A DNA stretch of 5,313 nucleotides from Candidatus Magasanikiibacteriota bacterium (GCA_903858555.1 CAIOJG010000014.1:1-5313), one strand, 5' to 3'. Numbered from the stretch's first letter, positions 1 to 5,313 are shown. Made by a program: numbers and translations. Notes: generated by a model from the letters alone, not told the origin.

Positions 1-1
1 A

Positions 2-925
2 AAGAATCACGTTTATTCAGATTTCTATAAACCGTGGAAAGATAAACGATTGCCAACATACCGCAAATTCGTTCAGGCTTTAGCACGCGATAATCCGCAC
101 TTGCCAGCATCGTACATCGAGCAGTTGCAGCGTTTAGATACAAACAGCCGCGAACGTCTTTTGAACGGCAATTGGGAGTACGATGACGATCCGACCAAGA
201 TGTTTGATTTTGAAACTATTGGTGACTTATTTACCAATAAAGTTTTGAAACCACATAGAAAATATGACAGATATTTGAGTATTGATGTGGCACGGCATGG
301 ATCGGATAAAACTGTAATTGGCCGCTGGGAAGGCTTGCAGTTACGCGAAATCATTGAAATGTTATATTGTGGTACCAATGACATTGTAGACAAGGCAAAT
401 CAGCTATCAATGGTTCATAATATCGGGCGCAGTCATATCGTAGTTGATGAAGATGGTGTTGGTGGTGGTGTGGTAGACGGATTGCCCGGTTGCTATGGAT
501 TTTTGAACGGTGGCAAGGTAATAAACTTTAGCGAAACATTATTGCGCAACTTTACCAATTTAAAAACACAGTGCTATTTTAAACTGGCAGATATGGCACG
601 CGACAGAGAAGTTGGTATTGACTTTTCCGACAATCAGCAAGGTTCAGGTGTGACACCACAACAGCGCGATACAATCATCGAAGATTTAGAGCAAATCAAA
701 GAGAAGAACCTTGACACCGAGAACAAAGTTGCTGTGATAAGCAAAGATGAAATTCGTCAAGCGCTCGGACGTTCACCAGATTTCTCGGATATGATGATGA
801 TGAGAATGGTTTTTGAATTGAATGACCCCGGAAGTTTGGCAGAAACCAATTTGTCGGTGTATAATAACAATAGTGCCGATTCTAATCCTAGTATTGGCGG
901 AAATCTATTTAAAGAACAATTCTAA
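2..925 (+). CDS. Phage terminase large subunit, C-terminal part (partial, 5' end outside window)
   Basis: The protein is the DNA-packaging motor's large subunit, which cleaves concatemeric or host-flanked phage DNA and drives it into the prohead. The frame is open from base 2, so the 307 residues seen are the C-terminal part; the Walker ATPase motifs would lie upstream. A TTG at 50 is in frame but is not the start, because homology-like sequence continues before it. The stretch around residues 27-60, with RDNPHLP, YIEQL and LLNGNWEYDDDP, is typical of Mu-like and related terminases at the ATPase/nuclease junction. The RNase H-like nuclease follows: D95 in SIDVARHGSDKT, D149/D151 in VVDEDGVGGG, and D260/D263 in SPDFSDMMMM are the likely metal-binding acids. 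It ends with TAA three bases before the portal ATG, so the two genes are surely co-transcribed. Family assignment is firm; the exact phage type is inferred from the neighbours. Confidence 0.93.
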   Translation, partial: KNHVYSDFYKPWKDKRLPTYRKFVQALARDNPHLPASYIEQLQRLDTNSRERLLNGNWEYDDDPTKMFDFETIGDLFTNKVLKPHRKYDRYLSIDVARHGSDKTVIGRWEGLQLREIIEMLYCGTNDIVDKANQLSMVHNIGRSHIVVDEDGVGGGVVDGLPGCYGFLNGGKVINFSETLLRNFTNLKTQCYFKLADMARDREVGIDFSDNQQGSGVTPQQRDTIIEDLEQIKEKNLDTENKVAVISKDEIRQALGRSPDFSDMMMMRMVFELNDPGSLAETNLSVYNNNSADSNPSIGGNLFKEQF

Positions 926-928
926 AAT

Positions 929-3367
929 ATGCCCCCAATTCCACCAGCAAATAGTCAAAGCATGGAAAATGGTTTGAGTCCGGGAAGTTATATTGAAGAC
1001 CCAGCCAAACTGACATTGAAGCAGATGAAAACTGTATGGGGCGACTCCGGCACACAGCGATGGAGTGGTTTTTTTTATGAAGAATTTAACAGTGCAATGC
1101 GCGACGAAAGTCGTGTCAGAATTATTGAGGAAATGCGCCGAACTGATGGCGCAGTCAAAGCCGCACTAAACGCTATCAAAACCCCTATTTTAGCCACTGA
1201 ATGGCGTATTGAGGGTGAAGATGATGAGATCGTGGATTTCGTTGAGAACTCTTTATTTAAAATGAAACGCAGTTGGAAAGACTTTTTGCGTGAAGCTCTC
1301 GCTTATTTTGATTTTGGGCATTATGTATTTGAAATTCTTTGGGAGATGCAAGATGGCAAAGCTGTTATTGCTGATTTAGCACCGCGCATACCGCGCTCAA
1401 TTTTCCGTTGGAGAATGAGCAACGGTGAACCGGGCATAACCCAGATTATTCGTACTGATGAATTTACAAAAGCATATGCCGAAATACCATTGGAGAAACT
1501 TTTGATTTTAACAAACGACAAAGAGGGAGATGATGTGACCGGTCAATCTGTTTTGCGCGCTGCATACAAACATTATAAGTTAAAAGATGTTTTATATCGT
1601 ATTCAGGGTATCGCCGCTGAACGCATGGGCGTGGGTGTGCCAGTGATTACAATGCCGGACGGATTCGGGCCAGCAGACAAACAAAAAGCACAGGAATTGG
1701 CAGCCAATATGCGTGCCAATGAACAGGGGTATATGGTTTTGCCATCATCCCAGTGGAAAGTGGAAATCTTAACCCCACAAGGCCGTGGCACACAGGGTGC
1801 GGACATGATCCAAACTGTGAACCACCACAACTCAATGATTTTGATGACAATTTTGGCATCGTTTTTGAACCTAGGCCAAGACGGCACGGGTTCTTTGGCA
1901 TTGTCCAAAGATTTGTCCAGTTTCTTTTTGAAGCACGTTGAAGATAAATGCCAATATATCGCTGAACAGATAACCCAACAGGTAATCAAGCCGATGGTCA
2001 AATTAAACTTTGGTGATGATGCCGATGTGCCAGAACTTAAATTTAATCCATTGGGTGATATTGATTTTACCGAGATGAGTACAGTACTAAAAACACTCAA
2101 CGATGCCGGTATGATCCGCAATGACCCGTCTTTTGTGCAATATGTCCACAAAATGTTCAAACTGCCAGAAATTAGTGATGATGATGTGGCTACTGCCGAG
2201 GATTCCGCAGAAGCTATCACACAAGCCCCGGAAGATGCTAAAAATGCTACTACTCCACCGGCATCACCAGAAACCAACGTCACTAGACCACAAAACCCTT
2301 TGACCAAATCGGGCAAAGTTGGTCCAGTTGGTCCATTCAATCCAGTCGCAGTTCTGCCAGCATTGAACCCAAAGAATGGATCGAGCAAGCCTAGCACTGG
2401 CGACCAGTCCAAAGTAGACAACACCAAAATGGAAGAAGAAAAAAAAAAGGACATTGCATTGTTAGCTGAACAGAAATACGAACCATTTCGCGCTTTGACC
2501 ATGCAAGAGAAGCGTTTGAGCATGGAAAATTTGAATCAGAAGTTTAATGATTTGCAAAGCAAGTTTGATAAAGACTTCGGAGATGCAACAGACAACGCGA
2601 CTAAACACATCACCGAGCAGACACGCCAAAAGCTAGAAATGGGTATTTTGATAAGCATTGGAGTGTTAGCCGCTGATACTATCGAACAGATACGCCAAGC
2701 CATCGCACAGGCCATTTCAGAGGGTCAAAACTATGGTCGTGGAGTAGCTGTGAACGAACTCAACAAAGCATTACCAGAGGGCGTGCGTGGTGGATTACCG
2801 ATTGAACGACCACCACTGACGACCGAACAGGCAGATTTGAAAGCAATGGAAGTAGATAATTTGACCAAAGGCGTAGTCGGCAAGTTAGAGGGTGCGGCAC
2901 AGAGTATCGTTGCTAAAGCTAAAAATGCCGATGCCTCAAACGCAGCAATCGTCACCGCAGTGCGCGATGAAGTACAGAAAGCAGCCGATGCAATGAAACA
3001 AAGCATTTCCAATACAATCGTTGGCCAAGCAATTAACCGCGGTCGCATGGATATTTTTACAAACTATATTGATTCGATTGTGAAGTTTCAGCGCAGTGAA
3101 GTGATTGATGGTGCAACTTGTGAAATGTGTTTGACACTAGATGGCCGAGTAATCACAGCGGACGATCCATTTGCCAATCTCGATATAGTACATTCCGGTT
3201 GTCGCGGCGTATGGATTCCAATTACCACCGAAGATGAAAAGGAAAAAGAACTGCCACTTGACCCGATACCAAAGTCTGCCATGGATAACTTTGATTTGAT
3301 TGATGGCCGACCGGTTGTGAACGCTTTCAAGAATTTAAAGAAAGCACTACCACTAGGCCACGTTTAA
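929..3367 (+). CDS. Portal protein (DUF935/Mu gp29-like) fused to a MuF (SPP1 gp7/Mu gp30-like) minor head domain
   Basis: This 812-residue protein joins two normally separate virion proteins. Residues about 30-425 look like a Mu gp29-type (DUF935) portal, the ring through which DNA enters and leaves the head; typical stretches are EEMRRTDGAVKAALNAIK near 70, the ATEWRIEG segment near 90 and FDFGHYVFEILWE near 130. Residues about 425-515 form a Pro/Thr/Asn-rich, probably disordered linker with a VGPVGP repeat at 464-469 and EEEKKK at 502-507. The rest is helical and ends in a MuF domain: AINRGRMDIF near 701, then C731-x2-C734 and H755-x2-C758, the CxxC/HxxCR pattern usual in SPP1 gp7-like proteins. 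A short charged tail follows, with no room for the toxin domain some MuF proteins carry. The ATG at 929 follows the terminase stop by three bases and lacks a Shine-Dalgarno; M12 (962) is a possible alternative. An A10 run lies at 2439-2448 in the linker. Both domain calls are firm at family level. Confidence 0.9.
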   Translation: MPPIPPANSQSMENGLSPGSYIEDPAKLTLKQMKTVWGDSGTQRWSGFFYEEFNSAMRDESRVRIIEEMRRTDGAVKAALNAIKTPILATEWRIEGEDDEIVDFVENSLFKMKRSWKDFLREALAYFDFGHYVFEILWEMQDGKAVIADLAPRIPRSIFRWRMSNGEPGITQIIRTDEFTKAYAEIPLEKLLILTNDKEGDDVTGQSVLRAAYKHYKLKDVLYRIQGIAAERMGVGVPVITMPDGFGPADKQKAQELAANMRANEQGYMVLPSSQWKVEILTPQGRGTQGADMIQTVNHHNSMILMTILASFLNLGQDGTGSLALSKDLSSFFLKHVEDKCQYIAEQITQQVIKPMVKLNFGDDADVPELKFNPLGDIDFTEMSTVLKTLNDAGMIRNDPSFVQYVHKMFKLPEISDDDVATAEDSAEAITQAPEDAKNATTPPASPETNVTRPQNPLTKSGKVGPVGPFNPVAVLPALNPKNGSSKPSTGDQSKVDNTKMEEEKKKDIALLAEQKYEPFRALTMQEKRLSMENLNQKFNDLQSKFDKDFGDATDNATKHITEQTRQKLEMGILISIGVLAADTIEQIRQAIAQAISEGQNYGRGVAVNELNKALPEGVRGGLPIERPPLTTEQADLKAMEVDNLTKGVVGKLEGAAQSIVAKAKNADASNAAIVTAVRDEVQKAADAMKQSISNTIVGQAINRGRMDIFTNYIDSIVKFQRSEVIDGATCEMCLTLDGRVITADDPFANLDIVHSGCRGVWIPITTEDEKEKELPLDPIPKSAMDNFDLIDGRPVVNAFKNLKKALPLGHV
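2318..2335 (+). repeat. Tandem 9-bp repeat GTTGGTCCA x2 in the portal-MuF linker
   Basis: Two perfect copies of GTTGGTCCA lie head to tail in the reading frame and encode VGPVGP at residues 464-469. They are followed by a further proline-rich stretch (FNPVAVLPALNP). The repeat sits in the low-complexity linker between the portal and MuF parts, where length changes would be tolerated. It probably arose by local slippage and has no other visible role. Confidence 0.6.
2439..2448 (+). other. A10 homopolymer forming an A AAA AAG slippery site at the portal/MuF junction
   Basis: Ten consecutive A residues are followed by GG. In the portal frame the codons are GAA AAA AAA AAG, so bases 2443-2449 read A AAA AAG in the exact phase of the classic bacterial -1 slippery heptamer used in E. 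coli dnaX. Shifting to -1 (or adding one A in the transcript) adds six codons and stops at TGA 2467-2469, giving a 513-residue product. Losing one A stops at TAG 2463-2465 and gives 511 residues. Either product would be a complete portal without MuF. No strong downstream stem-loop is visible; only a 4-5 bp hairpin (TGTT/AACA) occurs. The sequence is seen directly; the function is inference. Confidence 0.45.
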
Positions 3368-3369
3368 AG

Positions 3370-3380
3370 ACTTGACAAGT
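3370..3380. repeat. Inverted repeat ACTTG-A-CAAGT just upstream of the com-like gene
   Basis: A perfect 11-base inverted repeat with one central base lies between the portal stop (3365-3367) and the com-like ATG (3389). As RNA it could fold with a GAC triloop into a weak stem, extended by a G-U and an A-U pair (3368-3373 with 3377-3382), ending about six bases before the start codon. It could be an operator or an autoregulatory RNA site, or chance; the repeat is short. It contains TTGACA (3372-3377), but no -10 box at usual spacing. Confidence 0.3.
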
Positions 3381-3388
3381 TTACAAAT

Positions 3389-3547
3389 ATGAGAAAAGTA
3401 CGCTGTTCACAATGTTTCCATATGTTATTTGAACAGGCCATATCCGATGGCATTGTTGAAATATATTGTCGCCACTGCAAAAAAATTATAAGGGTCGAGT
3501 GCCTTGGCGAATTGTGTGAAAGCAAAACTGTGGATAAAAAGATTTGA
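3389..3547 (+). CDS. com: Com-like zinc-ribbon regulatory protein (Mu Com family)
   Basis: This 52-residue protein closely resembles phage Mu Com, the small zinc protein that binds the mom messenger near its translation start and opens a stem-loop so that the DNA-modification gene mom can be translated. Visible here are MRKVRC at the N-terminus, C6-x2-C9 and C27-x2-C30 as the likely zinc ligands, an LF pair at 13-14, the IEI-like VEIYC before the second knuckle and CKK-II after it, plus two further cysteines (C38, C43). Mu Com has the same spacing plan and a slightly longer tail. The ATG lies 21 bases after the portal stop and has no Shine-Dalgarno. The stop is TGA. No mom-like gene is in the window, so the target is unknown; related zinc proteins may instead bind DNA or act structurally. 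Family call is good, function inferred. Confidence 0.8.
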   Translation: MRKVRCSQCFHMLFEQAISDGIVEIYCRHCKKIIRVECLGELCESKTVDKKI

Positions 3548-3576
3548 TTGTTTAAAAATTTTTATAATGTTATAAT
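3548..3576 (+). promoter_or_regulatory. Predicted sigma70-type promoter for the HeH/LEM-like gene, near-leaderless
   Basis: TTGTTT at 3548-3553 and a perfect TATAAT at 3571-3576 are separated by 17 bases, in the short AT-rich gap between the com-like stop and the next ATG at 3585. Transcription would begin about seven bases after the -10 box, near 3583, so the messenger would have no leader or only a couple of bases. The -10 region is duplicated: TTATAATG (3562-3569) and TTATAATA (3570-3577) are tandem, giving a second TATAAT eight bases upstream but with poor -35 spacing. The assignment assumes a host using a standard housekeeping sigma factor. Confidence 0.55.
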
Positions 3577-3584
3577 ATACGCAT

Positions 3585-4016
3585 ATGAATAACGAAGAAA
3601 TAAAATCAGAGCTTACAGCTCGCGGAATAAAGTTTGATAATCGTTTGGGTTCACTTAAATTGCTCGGTTTGTTAAATGCAGACAAAGAAGCAAAAGGCGA
3701 AGCTATGGAAGCCGGAAGCGGTGACATAGAACCCGAAACTGATGAAGAAGTTGTCGAACCAACTGTTGCGGCAACTGCACCGGTTGAGCCAGAACCTCAA
3801 ATTGAGGAAACTGTACCACCAAAAGTTGAGGATATCCCAGAGGTTGAAACAGCACCGGCATTGCAAGAAGATGTAGCACAGATGGAAATCGAAATGGTTT
3901 GCAATGTGAAGCACGGCGATGTTGCATGCGACCCAGAAGTCTACATCAAAGGTAAAAAATACGTTTTGAATGAAGACACAGCCCTTTTTTTCAAGGAAAA
4001 GGGATGGGCAAAATAG
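3585..4016 (+). CDS. Small acidic phage protein with N-terminal HeH/LEM-like domain
   Basis: The 143-residue product has three parts. Residues 1-33 (IKSELTARGIKFDNRLGSLKLLGLL in part) resemble the HeH/LEM helix-extended-loop-helix motif found in many phage proteins and in the SAP/Rho N-terminal superfamily, often linked to nucleic-acid binding. Residues about 38-95 are a Glu/Pro/Val-rich, probably disordered linker. Residues about 100-143 form a small domain with the pattern VKHGD...YIKGKKYVLNEDTALFFKEKGW, which resembles short phage head-tail or virion accessory domains of the kind VKxxGKxYxxGDxxxLxxxxAxxLxxxG. It occupies the position of the small protein between minor head gp30 and protease I in Mu, so a virion or assembly role is likely but unproven. 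No Shine-Dalgarno precedes the ATG; a promoter sits directly upstream and a hairpin terminator follows 37 bases after the TAG. Confidence 0.75.
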   Translation: MNNEEIKSELTARGIKFDNRLGSLKLLGLLNADKEAKGEAMEAGSGDIEPETDEEVVEPTVAATAPVEPEPQIEETVPPKVEDIPEVETAPALQEDVAQMEIEMVCNVKHGDVACDPEVYIKGKKYVLNEDTALFFKEKGWAK

Positions 4017-4053
4017 ACTAGACAAAATAGTTTAAACGGATCGAGCTTACATT

Positions 4054-4078
4054 AAAGCCACCAACAAGGTGGCTTTTT
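4054..4078 (+). terminator. Rho-independent terminator-like hairpin, 10 bases before the protease start
   Basis: AAAGCCACC (4054-4062) and GGTGGCTTT (4068-4076) form a perfect 9-bp stem with an AACAA loop, and the right arm runs into TTTTT (4074-4078) and further AT-rich sequence. This is a textbook intrinsic terminator for the upstream gene. No promoter is evident between it and the ATG at 4087, so either it is leaky or it is an attenuator or translational control element for the protease/scaffold gene. The right arm contains AAGGTGG (4066-4072), one mismatch from a full Shine-Dalgarno, but 14 bases from the ATG and buried in the stem. Confidence 0.75.
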
Positions 4079-4086
4079 ATTTATAT

Positions 4087-5259
4087 ATGAATGTTCTAAA
4101 AGAAAACACATCAGCACGCCTATACTTTTTCTCGGCACTGGAACACGGTGACGGGAAAGTTAGTGATATAGAAGTTTTGCGCGTGGGAATAATTCAAGAT
4201 AGAGGTTTAAAAATTACCGACCAAATGTTGAAAGATTATGTCACTCACTTTGATGACAATACCTATGGTACTGAAATTCAGGTGAATTTAGAGCATAATC
4301 GGGGCAGTGAAGCTGCCGGTTGGATTAAAGGTCTGTATATCAAGCGCGATTTAGATGCCAAAGGCCACAAGCAAGTACGCTTGATCGCCAAGGTTGAATG
4401 GACCGAGCTAGGTATAGAAAAAGTGAGTAAAAATTTATTCAAATTTGTATCGGTGGAACTGGCACCAAAATACCCTCACCATGAGTCGGGTAAAACTGTC
4501 AGCAACGTCTTTATAGGTTTGGCTTTAACAAATACACCAGCGATGAAAGGCCAAGCGCCAATCTCGTTGAGTGAAGTAAATAATAATTTAACTAACAAAC
4601 TTATGTTCAAAGCATTATTGTCAGAATATAAGAGTCGCAAATTCGTGTCAAAAGCGGATAAAGCGCTCTTAACAAAGCTTTCCGAAGAATTACCGGAAGA
4701 AGAAAAAGCCGAAGTAGCCCCAGAGGTTGCCGAGGTAGTAGCTAAGCCAGAAGAAGCACCTGTGGAAGAACCAAAGGCAGCAGAAACTTTGGCAGAAGAA
4801 GTCACCGTTGAGAAGTTCAACGAATTGGCTGCAAGTAATCAATTATTGACAGAAAAACTCGCAAAAATCGAACTGTCCGAAGTTGCCGACAAACTCATGG
4901 TCAGCGACAAAAAGAACACAGGATTTTTGGGGGCTAGTAAAGCAGAAGTCATTAATTTCATGCTAGGTTTGTCCGACGTACAGCGCACAGCTTTCGTTGC
5001 ACTTATGGGTAGCGTGAAACACGTTGATTTGAAAGAAATTGGCGGAAAAGCTGGCAAGGAAAAAGAACCAGATGGTGACGAGGGCTTGGACGAAGAAGAA
5101 AAGGCCGAGAAATATGCAGAAAAATTGACTGCAAAGGCAGCCAAGATTCTGAAAGACGGCAAAGCCAAAGATATTGAGGAAGCTCAAAAAATGGCTAAAA
5201 AAGATCTCGAAGAAAAAACCGAGGAAGATGAGGACGAGGAAATGAAAGGTAAAAAATAA
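4087..5259 (+). CDS. Mu gpI-like prohead protease with C-terminal scaffold region
   Basis: The 390-residue protein matches the Mu-like prophage I protein family: a protease that matures the prohead, followed by a scaffold region. In residues 1-170 the diagnostic pieces are VNLEHN (H70), AAGWIKGLY just after, AKVEWTELGIE near 105, FKFVSVELAP (S122, aligning with the conserved YISP serine) and GLALTNTPAMKG near 150. H70 and S122 are the best catalytic candidates. Residues about 173-390 are highly charged: an E/P/A/V-rich stretch near 200-240, a less charged segment with NFMLGLSDVQRTAFVALMG near 295, and a Lys/Glu-rich coiled-coil-like tail ending EEDEDEEMKGKK, as expected for scaffold. ATG 4087 is chosen because the in-frame GTG at 4069 lies inside the terminator stem. 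An internal in-frame ATG at 4603 (M173) could start a separate scaffold, like Mu Z. The predicted capsid gene follows 20 bases later. Confidence 0.87.
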   Translation: MNVLKENTSARLYFFSALEHGDGKVSDIEVLRVGIIQDRGLKITDQMLKDYVTHFDDNTYGTEIQVNLEHNRGSEAAGWIKGLYIKRDLDAKGHKQVRLIAKVEWTELGIEKVSKNLFKFVSVELAPKYPHHESGKTVSNVFIGLALTNTPAMKGQAPISLSEVNNNLTNKLMFKALLSEYKSRKFVSKADKALLTKLSEELPEEEKAEVAPEVAEVVAKPEEAPVEEPKAAETLAEEVTVEKFNELAASNQLLTEKLAKIELSEVADKLMVSDKKNTGFLGASKAEVINFMLGLSDVQRTAFVALMGSVKHVDLKEIGGKAGKEKEPDGDEGLDEEEKAEKYAEKLTAKAAKILKDGKAKDIEEAQKMAKKDLEEKTEEDEDEEMKGKK

Positions 5260-5279
5260 TTCACATTAATTAATCTCAT

Positions 5280-5313
5280 ATGGCATCAACAGGATTCGTT
5301 CTGCGTACCTTGG
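5280..5313 (+). CDS. Start of next gene, possibly major capsid protein (partial, 11 codons)
   Basis: An ATG at 5280 opens a frame reading MASTGFVLRTL to the window edge, 20 bases after the protease/scaffold stop. It shares the ATATG start context of all other genes here and has no Shine-Dalgarno. In Mu-type clusters the gene after protease/scaffold encodes the major capsid protein or sometimes a decoration protein, so capsid is the first guess. Eleven residues are too few to identify the family; the call rests on gene order. Confidence 0.5.
   Translation, partial: MASTGFVLRTL

Noticed and set aside
50..52. TTG at 50 as the start of the terminase
   Set aside because: The frame stays open to the window edge with terminase-like residues before it, so the gene is simply cut by the window.
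73..393. Minus-strand open frame opposite the terminase
   Set aside because: It lies wholly inside the conserved terminase nuclease region and its product resembles no family; a shadow frame.
1069..1076. T8 run in the portal gene as a slippery site
   Set aside because: It lies near residue 48, so slippage would only abort the portal; no useful product or supporting structure is seen.
1603..2523. Long open frame on the minus strand opposite the portal gene (306 codons)
   Set aside because: It is antisense to a well-supported portal-MuF gene, its product is Ser/Cys-rich low-complexity sequence with no recognisable domain, and no start signals accompany it.
3372..3377. Consensus TTGACA -35 box before the com-like gene
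   Set aside because: At 16-18 bases downstream there is no acceptable -10 box (AAAGTA-like sequence inside the coding region); the hexamer is part of the inverted repeat.
3545..3592. TGA of the com-like gene read as a sense codon (alternative genetic code)
   Set aside because: No other in-frame TGA occurs in the long genes, Trp and Gly use standard codons, and the extension would translate the AT-rich promoter gap and overlap the next start.
3982..4003. CCCTTTT/AAAAGGG inverted repeat near the end of the HeH/LEM gene as a terminator
   Set aside because: It lies inside coding sequence, has an 8-base loop and no T tract after it; the better hairpin is at 4054-4078.
4069..4086. GTG at 4069 as the start of the protease/scaffold gene
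   Set aside because: The codon lies in the right arm of the terminator hairpin and would add only six residues; ATG 4087 has the ATATG context of the other genes.
1..5313. A defence, toxin or CRISPR system
   Set aside because: All coding capacity is accounted for by head-assembly genes; the MuF C-terminal tail is too short to hold a toxin domain and no repeat array is present.

Overview
The window is part of the head-assembly (morphogenesis) cluster of a tailed phage or prophage with a Mu-like virion layout. Every recognisable gene is on the + strand and tightly packed. The order is large terminase (C-terminal part), portal fused to a MuF minor head domain, a Com-like zinc protein, a small HeH/LEM-like protein, a Mu gpI-type prohead protease/scaffold, then the first codons of another gene, possibly the major capsid protein. 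This matches Mu (terminase, portal gp29, minor head gp30, a small protein, protease I / scaffold Z, capsid T), except that gp29 and gp30 are one polypeptide and two small genes fill the slot before the protease.

Layout: 2-925 is the terminase nuclease region, with its ATPase half upstream of the window. 929-3367 is the 812-residue portal-MuF fusion, with a run of ten A residues exactly in the linker between its two parts. 3389-3547 is a 52-residue protein with two CxxC knuckles, very like Mu Com. 3548-3576 is a good sigma70-type promoter whose start point would fall almost on the ATG of the next gene (3585-4016). 4054-4078 is a perfect 9-bp GC-centred hairpin with a T tract, ending only 10 bases before the ATG of the protease/scaffold gene (4087-5259). 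A new reading frame starts at 5280 and runs off the window.

How the genes would work together: terminase cuts and pumps DNA through the portal; the MuF domain sits inside or near the portal and helps head assembly or DNA injection; the Glu/Lys-rich C-terminal part of the protease protein would scaffold the prohead and then be removed by its own protease domain; the capsid gene would follow. The Com-like protein could be a post-transcriptional regulator of this or another operon.

Host: not determined. Base composition is moderately AT-rich, stop codons TAA, TAG and TGA are all used, no in-frame TGA is read through, and none of the five visible starts has a well-placed Shine-Dalgarno sequence. 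Instead all five are preceded by AT (ATATG). This points to a host that relies little on Shine-Dalgarno pairing, as in Bacteroidota or many Patescibacteria, but that is inference. No integrase, tRNA, CRISPR or insertion sequence is visible. The most unusual points are the dnaX-like A10 slippery tract at the portal/MuF junction and the regulatory-looking set of Com-like gene, near-leaderless promoter and start-proximal hairpin within 0.7 kb.
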